From Cichorium intybus (Eukaryota > Streptophyta > Magnoliopsida > Asterales > Asteraceae): DNA of 64,000 nt. The stretch spans positions 68,682,994 through 68,746,993 of the forward strand of contig CM042013.1 in assembly GCA_023525715.1 (NCBI GenBank), in the 5' to 3' direction. Below, in pieces: positions 1-9,836 of the stretch (within the stretch, counting starts at the first letter, position 1; each line of letters begins with the position of its first letter). The notes beneath the pieces were generated by a model. The model was not told the origin of the DNA, did not search any database, and saw nothing but the letters and a program-made list of their open reading frames with translations. Both the position numbers and the translations under genes were made by a program.

Positions 1-2
1 GT

Positions 3-614
3 CCAGATTTGTCATATGCGGTAAGCATGGTGAGCAGATACATGGCGAATCCAGGAAAGGAGCATTGGGCTGCTGTTAAATGGATTTTTCGGTACTTGCG
101 AGGTACTTCCTCTTTATGTCTGCGGTTTGGCAAAACCGATAGTGGAGTACTTGGTTATGTGGATTCCGATTATGCAAAGGACTTGGATAAAAGACGATCG
201 ATTACAGGGTACGTGTTTACTTTGGGTGATTGCGCAATTAGCTGGAAAGCGCAGTTACAGTCCACCGTAGCGTTATCCACCATCGAAGCCGAATACATGG
301 CTGTTACGGAAGCAGTGAAAGAAGCCCTCTGGTTGAAACGGTTGATAGGTGAGCTTTCAAACAAGTTATCTGTTAACACTGTTTTTTGTGACAATCAAAG
401 TGCAATATTTCTGACAAAGGATCAAATGTTTCATGATCGAACGAAACATATTGATGTTCGTTATCACTTCATCAGAGATGTTATTGCTAAAGGCGATATT
501 ACAGTAAACAAAATCAGCACCAATGATAATCCTGCTGATATGTTCACCAAAAGTCTTCCAATAGCCAAGTTCAAAACATGTTTGGATTTGGTGGGTGTTT
601 CTGATCGCATTTGA
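3..614 (+). CDS. Ty1/Copia polyprotein C-terminus (RNase H), 5' part outside window
   Basis: This is the end of a Copia pol reading frame, open from the window edge (reading PDLSYAVSM) to a TGA at 612-614. It encodes the RNase H domain that degrades the RNA strand during reverse transcription. Catalytic signatures are visible: YVDSDYA (first Asp), STIEAEY (Glu), CDNQSA (Asp), and the terminal block HIDVRYHFIRD followed by NPADMFTKSLP, all typical of Copia RNase H. No internal stop or frameshift is seen, so this portion is relatively young. The upstream RT and integrase lie outside the window. It is followed by a polypurine tract and a 3' LTR in the order expected for an intact 3' half element. 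Confidence 0.93.
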   Translation, partial: PDLSYAVSMVSRYMANPGKEHWAAVKWIFRYLRGTSSLCLRFGKTDSGVLGYVDSDYAKDLDKRRSITGYVFTLGDCAISWKAQLQSTVALSTIEAEYMAVTEAVKEALWLKRLIGELSNKLSVNTVFCDNQSAIFLTKDQMFHDRTKHIDVRYHFIRDVIAKGDITVNKISTNDNPADMFTKSLPIAKFKTCLDLVGVSDRI

Positions 615-788
615 GCGTGATTAGGCTCGTGGTGGAGGAAGTATTTCATTTTTCAGGATCAATTTTTCTCTATATGGTGATTGCAGTTTCTTATGGAGTT
701 TTGAAGGTTGATGAGTTGTTTTCTGATGGTTAAACATGTTGCAGAATCAGTCTGTTACTTGCTCAATTTTGAAATCAAGGTGGAGATT

Positions 789-1289
789 GTGGAATAAATG
801 CATGTTTTCAAATTGACCAAGTAGACTTTCAAAGGCTGCTAACATACTTCAAAGTTGGCATGGCTGCTAAGATGATTTTCCAAAAATGGCATGCAAGAAA
901 GTTTATTTAAATGAAGCAATTTTCTAAAGTGGCATGCAAACATTTGCTATAAATAGGTTAGAAACTCTCTTATGGAAAACACACCAAAAACCACAACATC
1001 TCACAAAACCATATATTCTCTTGTAAATACATAAGAGTTTTAAACTCTTTGTATTTTTGTATTTTTCCAAATCTTTTGTAAACACCGCAAAGTATAGTGA
1101 ATTGGTTCTCGGCTTCCTCCGCCCGTGGTTTTTCCCGATTTGGGTTTTCCACGTAAATCCTCGTGTCTTTATTTTATTTACTTCATTCGTATTTTTCGTT
1201 GTGATTATTACCGTTTGATAATTTTGATCCTATTCCGCATTGAGCTAATATTGTCTAAAGTCAATTCGGATCCGTCGTATTTTACAACA
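789..1289 (+). repeat. 3' LTR of the Copia element
   Basis: A purine tract (aaggtggaga at 777-786) directly precedes TGTGGAATAAATG at 789. The LTR runs to ...TTTTACAACA at 1289, giving TG...CA ends. A TATA box (CTATAAATA, 948-956) lies in U3, and the GC-richer block around 1110-1160 resembles the R/U5 leader of plant Copia LTRs. The partner LTR and the left target duplication are outside the window, so the right boundary rests only on the terminal CA and is approximate. The end lies about 420 bp upstream of the ATG of the first kinase-fusion gene. Confidence 0.72.
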
Positions 1290-1706
1290 GTTGCATTTAA
1301 TTTATGCGTTGCCAAACATGAAATAGAAATTGGAACATATAAAGTAGTGGCCTAGTGGGATTTATTTTTTGAGCCGTTGAAAATTCTTTTAAGCCATGTG
1401 CAATTAAATTTGGTAGGCGCCAACGAAACTACATTGCTGTTATTAATTAAAGCTACTAGAGTGATCCCATATTTGTATAATATTTTCAGATTAGGATCAT
1501 CTTCTGTATGCAAGACTTATTAGAGCTAATACGGTTGTCGCCCTCTGCCACCCACTACCACAACCTGCAGCCACTGCTATCTGCTACCTCTTCCCATTGC
1601 TTTCTGCCGTGGCTCACTGCCTCTCATCTTCATCTACTCCTCAATCTAGACCAACCACACCATCGGCCACCAATATCCTTATACATCCTCACAATATCAA
1701 AAGACC
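1290..1706 (+). promoter_or_regulatory. 5' flank / leader of kinase-fusion gene 1
   Basis: This is the sequence between the Copia LTR and the kinase ATG. From about 1540 it is C-rich and pyrimidine-rich (CCACC/CCTC runs), as in many plant 5' leaders. An upstream ATG at 1508 opens a frame that ends at 1732, overlapping the kinase ATG, and could reduce translation if included in the mRNA. Short blocks (ctgcagccact, tacatcctcac) recur just upstream of the gene 2 ATG, suggesting a shared ancestral leader. No convincing TATA box was identified. Confidence 0.35.
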
Positions 1707-2636
1707 ATGTCTTCTTCAGGGGCAAACCTTGAAAAATATAAAATTCCACTGGAGGAGATCAACCGTGCCACCGAAAACTTCAGTCCGCAAAGATGTATCG
1801 GAACTGGTGGATTTGGTGCGGTCTACAAAGGACAACTCTGTGAAGGTTGGCAAAACCGCACAGTAGCTATCAAACGCCTAGCTCAAGATAGCTGTCAGGG
1901 AGAGCACGAGTTCCGCAATGAGCTTGAGATGATTTCTAGATTCCACCATGAAAACATCATAGCTTTTATAGGTTATTGTGATGAAGGCAAAGAGATGATT
2001 ATAGTTTATGACTATGCTACTAAAGGAAGCCTTGATCATCATCTCCGAGATCCAAATAAGATGCGTCGCATAACATGGACACAGCGTCTGAAAATTTGCA
2101 CAGGGGCAGCAAGAGGACTCAATTACCTTCACTCAGGTCTTGAGGAGCAGAACAGAGTAATACACAGAGACATCAAGAGTGGTAACATATTGCTAGATGA
2201 AAATTTGGTGGCAAAAGTTTGTGATTTTGGCTTGTCAAAATTGGGTACCAAAAATCTGCCAAACACCGAGCTCTTTACAAGGGTTGCGGGCACCCAGTTT
2301 TACTTGGATCCCACTTACCATGAAAGCCAGATCCTACGAAAAGAATCAGACGTATACTCATTTGGCGTTGTACTGTTTGAAATGCTTAGTGGGATGTTGG
2401 TTTACAGTAAAAGGACCACTGAAGATGATAGATCAGAGATTCTAATGACTTCTGTACGAAGACACACTGAGGACCAACTAGTCAAGTTAATTGATCAAGA
2501 TATAAGATTTCAAATCCATACACGTTCTTTCGATATATATAAAGAAATCGCACACAAGTGCATTGATTTCAATTTTAAGGCTCGCCCTAGGATGGAGACT
2601 GTCATTGAAAGGCTGGAGGAAGCATTGAATATTCAA
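1707..2636 (+). CDS. Exon 1 of gene 1: complete RLK/Pelle-type protein kinase domain
   Basis: The exon starts at ATG 1707 and ends in CAA before the donor gtaagt at 2637. It has no signal peptide or membrane segment, so it resembles a receptor-like cytoplasmic kinase. The motifs are all in place: Gly-rich loop IGTGGFGAVYKG (31-42), VAIK lysine K56, helix-C FRNELE (E72 region), HRD 153-155 with the following IKSGN, and DFG 173-175. The activation segment is YLDPTY, so the glutamate of the APE-equivalent motif is Thr203. The alphaF region ESDVYSFGVV is intact. An active RD kinase is therefore plausible. If intron 1 were retained, the protein would stop five residues later (VSLFI), giving a stand-alone 315-residue kinase. 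The family is certain; the substrate is unknown. Confidence 0.9.
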
Positions 2637-3144
2637 GTAAGTCTCTTCATTTGATTAAGTTATTGGAAATCTCGCTTCATATGCAAGAAAACTGTCACTG
2701 ATCATATAACATCGCGTATTCCCTTACTGTTTAATTATTAGAGATAGGTACTGTTTGCTATCTATAACCGAATGATGATCTCATTTGACGTCCAGATAAA
2801 TTATAATTGTTTGGGTCCATTGTGTTTTCTCAAGAAGTTTGAAACAAAGCCAAGCCAAGGCGTTGACTATAAAAAATCTATCAATGACACCCAAATACGG
2901 CTTTCCTTTTATTGATGCATATCACTCAAATAACCTATTTATTGGATGTTTGATAGCCTCTTAATCTGAATGGTTAAGAGGCTCTTAACCATCTAGCGTG
3001 TTTCGTAGAATGTTTACATCTTGGTCGGTCATAGTCTCTTAATGAGTCTTAGAATAATTAAGCAGAAATGTACCATTCGTTTTCTAATAATCTCTAATGA
3101 CCAACTATATTGTTCTACCTGGCCATTGATTGTTTTTGTTGCAG

Positions 3145-5273
3145 GAAAATGCTGGTTCCTTTGTTGAGTTTGTCATGGAAGATATGAAATTCTGTTATGG
3201 CAAACCAGTTGCAGCGTTTACAATATACAAATGTCTTCTTAATTGGAATTATCTTGAATCTGAAAGTACCACCATTTTTGATCGACTTATTCAGATTTTT
3301 GAGTCAGCAAATGAGGTACTTCCATATTCTGGGCGTCAGCTTTTTGTTAACTCTACATTAGGATCGGCCCGAACATATTATAGATTGAACCGTGGTTGTC
3401 TCATTAGAAGAAAAAGCTAAGAAAACCAATTCATCTAATAATAATTTAATATTAAATACAAAACATCAACTCAATTAATAAGAATCTAATATTAAATAGA
3501 AACATAATGAGATTTATTACGTCTACTATTTCTTCCATTAACTCTCCTTATTCGATATCATCTAGGTTTTATTTCCTCAATTTGCAACTTATATTTAAAA
3601 TGAAATTATTTATTTGATTATTTCAATTCCAAAGACGGTTAATGTTTTGCAGGATCCAGATAATTATGATAAGATGGCGTTTTGGTTATCAAATGCATCA
3701 ACTTTGTTATTCTTAATCCAAAAAAGTCTAGAGGTTCATCGTGGTTCAGTTGTGCAACTACTAGGAAGATTAAGAATGGTATATCTTATCATTATTATTA
3801 TTATTTGGTTCATCTTTGTAACATATATATTTGTATTCCATGATATCATTCTCTTATATGTTTAGGGACTTGGTCGTAAAACTGCTGTTGATAATGCTGA
3901 ACTTAAGGTAGTAAAAGAAGTTAAAGGCAAGAACCAAGCTTTTCTTTTCAAGCAGCAGCTAACAACATGTGTAGATAACATGTATCAAAATATATGTGAC
4001 AATTTGAAGAAAGAATTACGATCATTACTTGCCTTGTGTATTCAGGTAGTTGAAAACTTTGATTCATCCTCACCAATAATATTTCTATATTCGTTTATCC
4101 ATGCACTAATTTAATAACCTTATTTTTGATTGACTTGCGTATAAATTTAGGATTCGGAAATGTCCATTGGCATGGATTCTCAATTAAATCACTGGCAATG
4201 CGTTGTTAACTTTCTCAACACTCGTCCCAACCACTTTAAAGAAAATTTTGTACGTACATTAAACTCATGGCATCATATAGTTATAGTTACTGCAGTTCTG
4301 AAAACGAAAAATTGTCAATTAAACTTTTAAAATGCTACATCTAAGTGGACTGATATTGTTGATTATATTTTTTGCCATATTTTCTCTGATTGTTGCTTTT
4401 CAGGTGCCCCCATTATGGTTCAGAAGATATATGCTGAAATTTTTTTATGCATCGACCACGAAATCCTTAATAGGTGTTTGGTCACTCCACTATCTCTTGC
4501 TTGATTAATGTTCTAGCTTTCCTATCATAACTATAATTTGTGCTTATTCTCATAATGAAGTATACTGTGCCGGAAGTGTCGTACCTATAAAAGCGTGGAA
4601 TATATCAACGCAGGTTTAGCAGAGTTAGAGCAATGGTGTTGTAAGGCAGGAAAAGAGGTAATGTTTTACTCCGACCTTTCATCTTTGCTAGGTTGTGTAT
4701 ATACTAATGTTCTGTTGCCAATCTTTTCACATAAACGAATATAGTTGTTTGTGGGTATTCAGTCCAATAATGTTCTCATATTAATTTGTCAAAACTATTA
4801 ATACCACTAGAATCTTTAACAAACAGTAAGGAGTTATGATTTGAGGTACGGTTGCAACTAATGTGTTTCGGAACTTTTCAAGTTTCTTCTAGCATATATA
4901 AAGGCTTTGGTGGATATGTAATTTTAAAGCAATTGGCTAAGAATTACTTTTCTACTACATATGATCTGAAGCTTGTTTTTTAATTTACGACAGTTTGCCG
5001 ACTCAACATGGGGAAAACTTATCCGTACTAGACGGGTCATTGGTGACGTGGTATGTTCCTTCAATCTTAGTTGTTCCTTTGTTCAAGTATTTTTTTTTCC
5101 TTCTCTCCCCATTAAATAAAGGATGTTTTCTTTGGTGATCAAACTTTAAATTAAGTTATTAATCTCAGTGGTTCATTATTGTATTTGTCAATCTTATTCA
5201 ATAATTCTTTTAATTTGACCCTCAGATGCGATATTCGTTTGATGAGTGCACCCTCTACAATAAAACATTTGCC
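3145..5273 (+). pseudogene. Exons 2-9 of gene 1: myosin XI globular tail (DIL domain), one frameshift
   Basis: Exon 2 carries GKPVAAFTIYKCL..NW and IFDRLIQIF. Exon 3 carries MAFWLSNASTLLFLIQKSL. Exon 4 carries FLFKQQLTTCVDNMYQNI and NLKKELRSLLALCIQ. Exon 5 carries HWQCVVNFLN and KENF. Exon 7 carries AGLAELEQWCCKAGKE. Exon 8 carries STWGKLIRTRRVIGD. These follow, in order, the cargo-binding tail of plant class XI myosins (DIL family), including familiar exon boundaries. Exon 6 (4404-4473) lacks one base compared with gene 2, so QKIYAEIF is read out of frame and a stop follows at 4617. Exon 9 (RYSFDECTLYNK) no longer resembles the canonical tail after the IRQAVGF helix. In myosins this domain binds vesicle and organelle receptors. 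Confidence 0.88.
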
Positions 5274-5278
<5 letters not shown>

Positions 5279-5325
<47 letters not shown>

Positions 5326-5335
5326 CACACACACA
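5279..5335. repeat. (TC)n then (AC)n microsatellite
   Basis: About 22 CT dinucleotide units at 5279-5322 are followed by a short CA run. It sits six bases inside intron 9 and forms a natural pyrimidine-rich stretch. The gene 2 donor is followed by a short imperfect version of the same CT tract, so the seed of this repeat predates the duplication of the genes. Confidence 0.9.
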
Positions 5336-5868
5336 CATACATGGTAAGACCATCAAGATCGTAAGTTTTAAACTTCAGTAGGTTCTTTACTCTTTAGACT
5401 AAATTTTTTTGAAATACAAAAATATTCATATAGACACACAGAGCAATATTTTCTTGGCACTGTCTAACTCCCCTAGGTTCTCGCAGTTGAGATTTTTTGA
5501 ACTAAAACGTTCACAGTTCCGATGGGAACACACAAAAAACGAAACGGATAAATAAATTGGATCGAAAAACAATGGTCGCGAATACTGACTAACAAAACGA
5601 AAGAATAGCCAAGTACGAATACTTATCTAACAAAACCAAAACAGTAATAGAGATTTAACTAGGTTCCACTATTAACAGGATAGTGGATGTCCACATCAGA
5701 ATAAGATAATTTTATTACAACCGAAACCCAAAACTTGAATATTTTCAAAACACCGAACAAAATAGCAACGCATTGCTATGTATGGTGGGACTCTAATTTC
5801 TCCCGAATATAATTACAAAAGTTTTCTCCCAAATTCAAAGCAAATGCTTTGATAATAACACTCAACAT
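5336..5868. other. Intron sequence with no recognised feature
   Basis: AT-rich sequence with stops in all frames. No protein similarity or repeat structure was recognised until the Copia LTR fragment that begins near 5869. Confidence 0.4.
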
Positions 5869-6747
5869 ATTGGATACAATTTTCTTCCTTTAATTCCTCC
5901 GTAACCACCGTTCAATCATATATGTAGATTTTCCTTGTATAGCCCTTGATTGGTGGCCCTTAATTGGTGGTCATTTTATTTTAATATATTTTCTCTTCCC
6001 TGATGTAAAGATATATACCCACGCTTTGCTTAATAAAGAAGTACTTTTGGTATCAATTTGTTTATGGTATCAGAGCGATTGATCCAGAAACCAAAGAAAA
6101 GAAAACCATAATAAACTTCTATGGCTGGCGACGATTCAACAAAGAATCAGAATGAGAAGGAGTCCATCGATCACAACTCACCTCTCTATCTACACGCTTC
6201 TGACTATCCAAAGCAGATGCATGTGAATGAAGTACTTACCGACAAGAACTACAATGACTGGGAACAAGAAATGATGAATTTCTTGTTTGCCAAGAACAAA
6301 ACCGGATTCGTCGATGGCTCTATCAAAAAGCCAGAGATAGAATCAGACAAATACCTACCTTGGATGCGTTGCGATGCAATGATCAAAGGCTGGTTGACGA
6401 CGGCCATGGAGAAAGAGATCCGTAACAGCGTGAAATACGCAAAGACAGCCACTGAAATTTGGCAAGATTTGAAGGAACGTTTTGGAAAAGAGAGTGCTCC
6501 CAAGGCATATGAACTGAAGCAGGCGATAAACAGAACTCGACAAGATGACACCACCGTTTCCGCTTACTATACCAGACTCCGTGTTCTGTGGGATGAGATT
6601 GAGACCATTCTTCCCACACCCTGGTGTTCCTGCAATGGTTGTTCATGTGAACTCGGAAAGAAGCTGACCGAACTAAAAGAAAAGGAGAGAACTTACGAAT
6701 TTCTTATGGGACTTGATATTGGATACAATTTTCTTCCTTTAATTCCT
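5869..6747 (+). mobile_element. Copia fragment, left arm of inverted pair (LTR end, PBS, gag)
   Basis: The fragment begins inside an LTR (TTGGATACAATTTTCTTCC) and reads through the LTR 3' end to a tRNA-Met-type primer binding site (tggtatcagagc, about 6065-6076), then a gag ATG at 6121. It stops abruptly near 6715, where about 30 bp of the same LTR sequence is repeated. It is an inverted, nearly identical copy of 7574-8421. No TSD was established. Confidence 0.85.
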
Positions 6748-6759
6748 TTCATCCAATAG
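6121..6759 (+). CDS. Copia gag (UBN2-like) N-terminal part, truncated
   Basis: It encodes the start of a Copia nucleocapsid: LTDKNYNDWEQEMMNFL, then a helical gag region (EIWQDLKERFGKESAPKAYELKQAIN, described here by its ends) and YYTRLRVLWDEIE, which are hallmarks of the retrotransposon gag family fused to UBN2. The frame is open for about 200 codons. The last dozen residues come from LTR-derived sequence rather than gag. The zinc knuckle, protease and pol are absent from this copy, so it cannot move by itself. Confidence 0.85.
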   Translation: MAGDDSTKNQNEKESIDHNSPLYLHASDYPKQMHVNEVLTDKNYNDWEQEMMNFLFAKNKTGFVDGSIKKPEIESDKYLPWMRCDAMIKGWLTTAMEKEIRNSVKYAKTATEIWQDLKERFGKESAPKAYELKQAINRTRQDDTTVSAYYTRLRVLWDEIETILPTPWCSCNGCSCELGKKLTELKEKERTYEFLMGLDIGYNFLPLIPFIQ

Positions 6760-6774
6760 AGACCACCTTGGCAA

Positions 6775-7469
6775 TCACCCGCTCCAATCAAGTTCCTCGT
6801 TCTCAGATCCTGTATGACAAAATAAATCGGGGAAAAACGTTACTGCACAATGAAGATCTTTTGAGAGCTTTCTAACTGATAAAAGGTTGCACTTGAAATT
6901 GGGTACAAAAAGAACTCCTTTGATGTTTATCCTCCCTTTTAAAGTGATTTCACCTTTCCCTTTTACAGGGATCAATTCCCCATTGGGGATGGTTACAGGT
7001 TTTTCATTGGGATTCATTAGCAATTTGTCAAGGAAGTGCCCTTGATGGGTTATGTGGTCGGTGCAACCCGTATCCACAACCCAATCGTCATCATCAGTTT
7101 TCATTCTACCTGCCATATTAGCAAGCACAGGCTCTTCGCGGTTCTCCCCGAATAATTTCAAGAAACTAGTGTATTGTTCTTCCGTCATGCCTGGTATTGG
7201 GCACGATTTTGTCTCCACCATGGCTGCTTTTGGTTTATGTTTGTCTCCTTTTCCTTTGCACGGCCACCGTTCGGGGTAACCGATTCTTTTGAAACATCCA
7301 TCTCGGTTGTGTCCTTTCTTCCCACAATGACTGCAAGGTTCGGTTGGAGTGGTGCCCTTCTCGGTCTTTGTCCATCCCTTTTCTGGTAAGTTACGAACTT
7401 GTTCTCATCTTCCTTGAAAGCTGGCTTGAAAGGCAGCCACATCACGGACTGGTTTCTTTGAGGCGGCAA
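6775..7469 (-). pseudogene. Copia gag zinc knuckle and aspartic protease remnant
   Basis: Around 7330-7280 the minus strand encodes CSHCGKKGHNRDGC, a CCHC zinc knuckle, in a frame different from the longest open frame there. It reads on into METKSCPIPG and then the protease core DDWVVDTGCTDHITHQGHF, a Copia-type D-T/S-G active site (here DTG). The following ..KGVLFVPNFKCNLLSVRKL is the standard protease to pre-integrase segment. Frameshifts separate it from the gag start. Confidence 0.8.
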
Positions 7470-7532
7470 TCATACGTTGTTGTTCATCTTCCGCTACAAG
7501 GTGGTAGACAGTGCTCAGTTTTGGTGTTGGTT

Positions 7533-8168
7533 TCATGGCCAATATCTGGGTCTTGATAACACTGAATTGGTCATCAAGTCCCATAAGAAATTCGTAAGTT
7601 CTCTCCTTTCTTTTAGTTCGGTCAGCTTCTTTCCGAGTTCACATGAACAACCATTGCAGGAACACCGGGGTGTGGGAAGAATGGTCTCAATCTCATCCCA
7701 CAGAACACGGAGTCTGGTATAGTAAGCGGAAACGGTGGTGTCATCTTGTCGAGTGCTGTTTATCGCCTGCTTCAGTTCATATGCCTTGGGAGCACTCTCT
7801 TTTCCAAAACGTTCCTTCAAATCTTGCCAAATTTCAGTGGCTGTCTTTGCGTATTTCACGCTGTTACGGATCTCTTTCTCCATGGCCGTCGTCAACCAGC
7901 CTTTGATCATTGCATCGCAACGCATCCAAGGTAGGTATTTGTCTGATTCTATCTCTGGCTTTTTGATAGAGCCATCGACGAATCCGGTTTTGTTCTTGGC
8001 AAACAAGAAATTCATCATTTCTTGTTCCCAGTCATTGTAGTTCTTGTCGGTAAGTACTTCATTCACATGCATCTGCTTTGGATAGTCAGAAGCGTGTAGA
8101 TAGAGAGGTGAGTTGTGATCGATGGACTCCTTCTCATTCTGATTCTTTGTTGAATCGTCGCCAGCCAT
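7533..8168 (-). pseudogene. Copia gag, right-arm copy, frameshifted
   Basis: It starts with the same residues as the left-arm gag (MAGDDSTKNQNEKES) and differs by only a few substitutions (for example INSTRQ versus INRTRQ). One A is missing in a run near 7605 (AAAGAAAGG versus AAAGAAAAGG), which shifts the frame and replaces TYEFLMGLD by LTNFLWDLM. Homology continues past this point in another frame. Confidence 0.88.
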
Positions 8169-8421
8169 AGAAGTTTATTATGGTTTTCTTTTCTTTGGTT
8201 TCTGGATCAAACGCTCTGATACCATAAACAAATTGATACCAAAAGTACTTCTTTATTAAGCAAAGCGTGGGTATATATCTTTACATCAGGGAAGAGAAAA
8301 TATATTAAGATAAAATGAACACCACCAATTAAGGGCCACCAATCAAGGGCTATACAAGGAAAATCTACATATATGATTGAACGGTGGTTACGGAGGAATT
8401 AAAGGAAGAAAATTGTATCCA

Positions 8422-9098
8422 ATACAACAAACTAAACTCACAAAATACGAATGGAACTCTAGGAAACGATATTTCATAATAGCTTAATGGTTACAATAAA
8501 TTTATTGTAGTGGTCAAGGACTTCGACTTAACCGGTTGTCCAAATGACCGGGTCAGTCCTCTGGAGTTACCAAAGTGATATATAATGGACGACAGTCTAT
8601 CAACTTCTGAGAGGTATGGAAATAATAAGTTCACCGCGCGCTTCCACCACAAAAAGGGTCATACATAACAAAGAAGTAGCCAAAAAAACAAAAAAAAAAA
8701 AAAAAAAAACTCAACTCTCTCCAAATATCTTTCACCATGCGAGGTTACAGGTTAGTGTCAATAAATACTATGATATTTCAAAAGTATACATTGTAAAGTA
8801 ATTTCATGAATGAATTTTTTGGTGGTGAATACAACGGATGCTACATTGCTACCATGTACCAAGATCATATTATTTAAAAGGTATATGGCCTAGTGTAATT
8901 AAAAGCTGTTAGAAATATATGCATCTTAGCCGGTAAATTACGGGTTTGAGTATCATTTGTGACCAAATGTTTAGATCTATAAGTAGATTAGGGGTTCTCT
9001 AAGTTTTTTGTTCACATAAAAAAGAATAAGCACACACCATCATGTTATTAAAAGATCAACGCAGAACATATATACCCACATGAACACCACCGATATAA
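8422..9098. other. Intron sequence, A-tract, no gene
   Basis: AT-rich, with a nearly pure A run of about 20 bases at 8690-8709. No coding similarity was recognised. Confidence 0.4.
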
Positions 9099-9229
9099 CA
9101 CTACTAGAAAACAAGGGGTTTAACCACGCAAATTTCCGTGGTTGTTGTGTGGCAGAAGCCGAATAACCACGCAATAACCACGAAAACTGACCTGTGGGAA
9201 AACCCCTTGTGGCTAAATTGTAACCACGC

Positions 9230-9680
9230 TTTAGCCACGCAAATTAACCACGCAACAGCCACGCACAGGTTAACCACGCAATAAACACACAATTCACTAA
9301 CCACGCAATTACCACGTAATTTATTAACCATGCAATAACCTCGCAAATTATTAACCACGCAATAACCACACAAATTATTAACCACGCAATGACCACACAA
9401 ATAATTAACCACGCAATTACCACGCAAATTATTAACCACACAATTAAAACGCAAATTATTAGCCACGCAATTACCACGCAAATTATTAGCCACGCAATTA
9501 CCACGGAAATTACCACCAACGCAATTACCACGCAAATTATTAGCCACGCAATAACCACGCAAATTGTTTACTACGCAATATACACGCAAATTTTTAACAA
9601 CACAATAACCACGCAAATTATTAACCATGCAATTACCACACACATTTTGTTGACTGTGTTTGCCTTTTAACCACGTAATA
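9230..9680. repeat. Minisatellite of accacgcaa(t/a)ta-type units inside the CACTA element
   Basis: A roughly 20-30 bp compound unit (ttaaccacgcaattaccacg and variants) is repeated more than fifteen times with point changes. Open frames across it on both strands are repeat artefacts. Confidence 0.85.
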
Positions 9681-9748
9681 ACCACGCAATAATCTCTTTT
9701 ATTAAAAAAATACAAAAGAATATTTTTAATTCCAGATTTTTTTCTCAC

Positions 9749-9751
9749 AAA

Positions 9752-9836
<85 letters not shown>
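9749..9836. repeat. (CA)n(TA)n(CA)n microsatellite
   Basis: A near-symmetric simple repeat: CA dinucleotides, then about 20 TA units, then CA again. It sits inside the CACTA element and has strong self-pairing potential in the TA part. Confidence 0.9.

Larger units (their letters stand above)
6760..8421 (-). mobile_element. Copia fragment, right arm of inverted pair (LTR end, PBS, gag, zinc knuckle, protease)
   Basis: Read on the minus strand from 8421, it has the LTR end, a PBS (rc of gctctgataccata near 8213-8225), a gag ATG at 8168, a zinc knuckle near 7310 and a protease domain to about 6790. It ends near 6747, at the same 30 bp LTR-derived block where the left arm ends. RT, integrase and RNase H are missing. 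Confidence 0.85.

Noticed and set aside
1508..1732. 74-codon frame upstream of and overlapping the gene 1 ATG
   Set aside because: No family resemblance. Treated as a possible upstream ORF in the leader, not as a gene.
9104..9835. 243-codon antisense open frame rich in NLRGNCV and IYIYIY repeats
   Set aside because: It is a translation of the minisatellite and TA/CA microsatellite inside the CACTA element. Other frames across it are equally open because of the repeat period.
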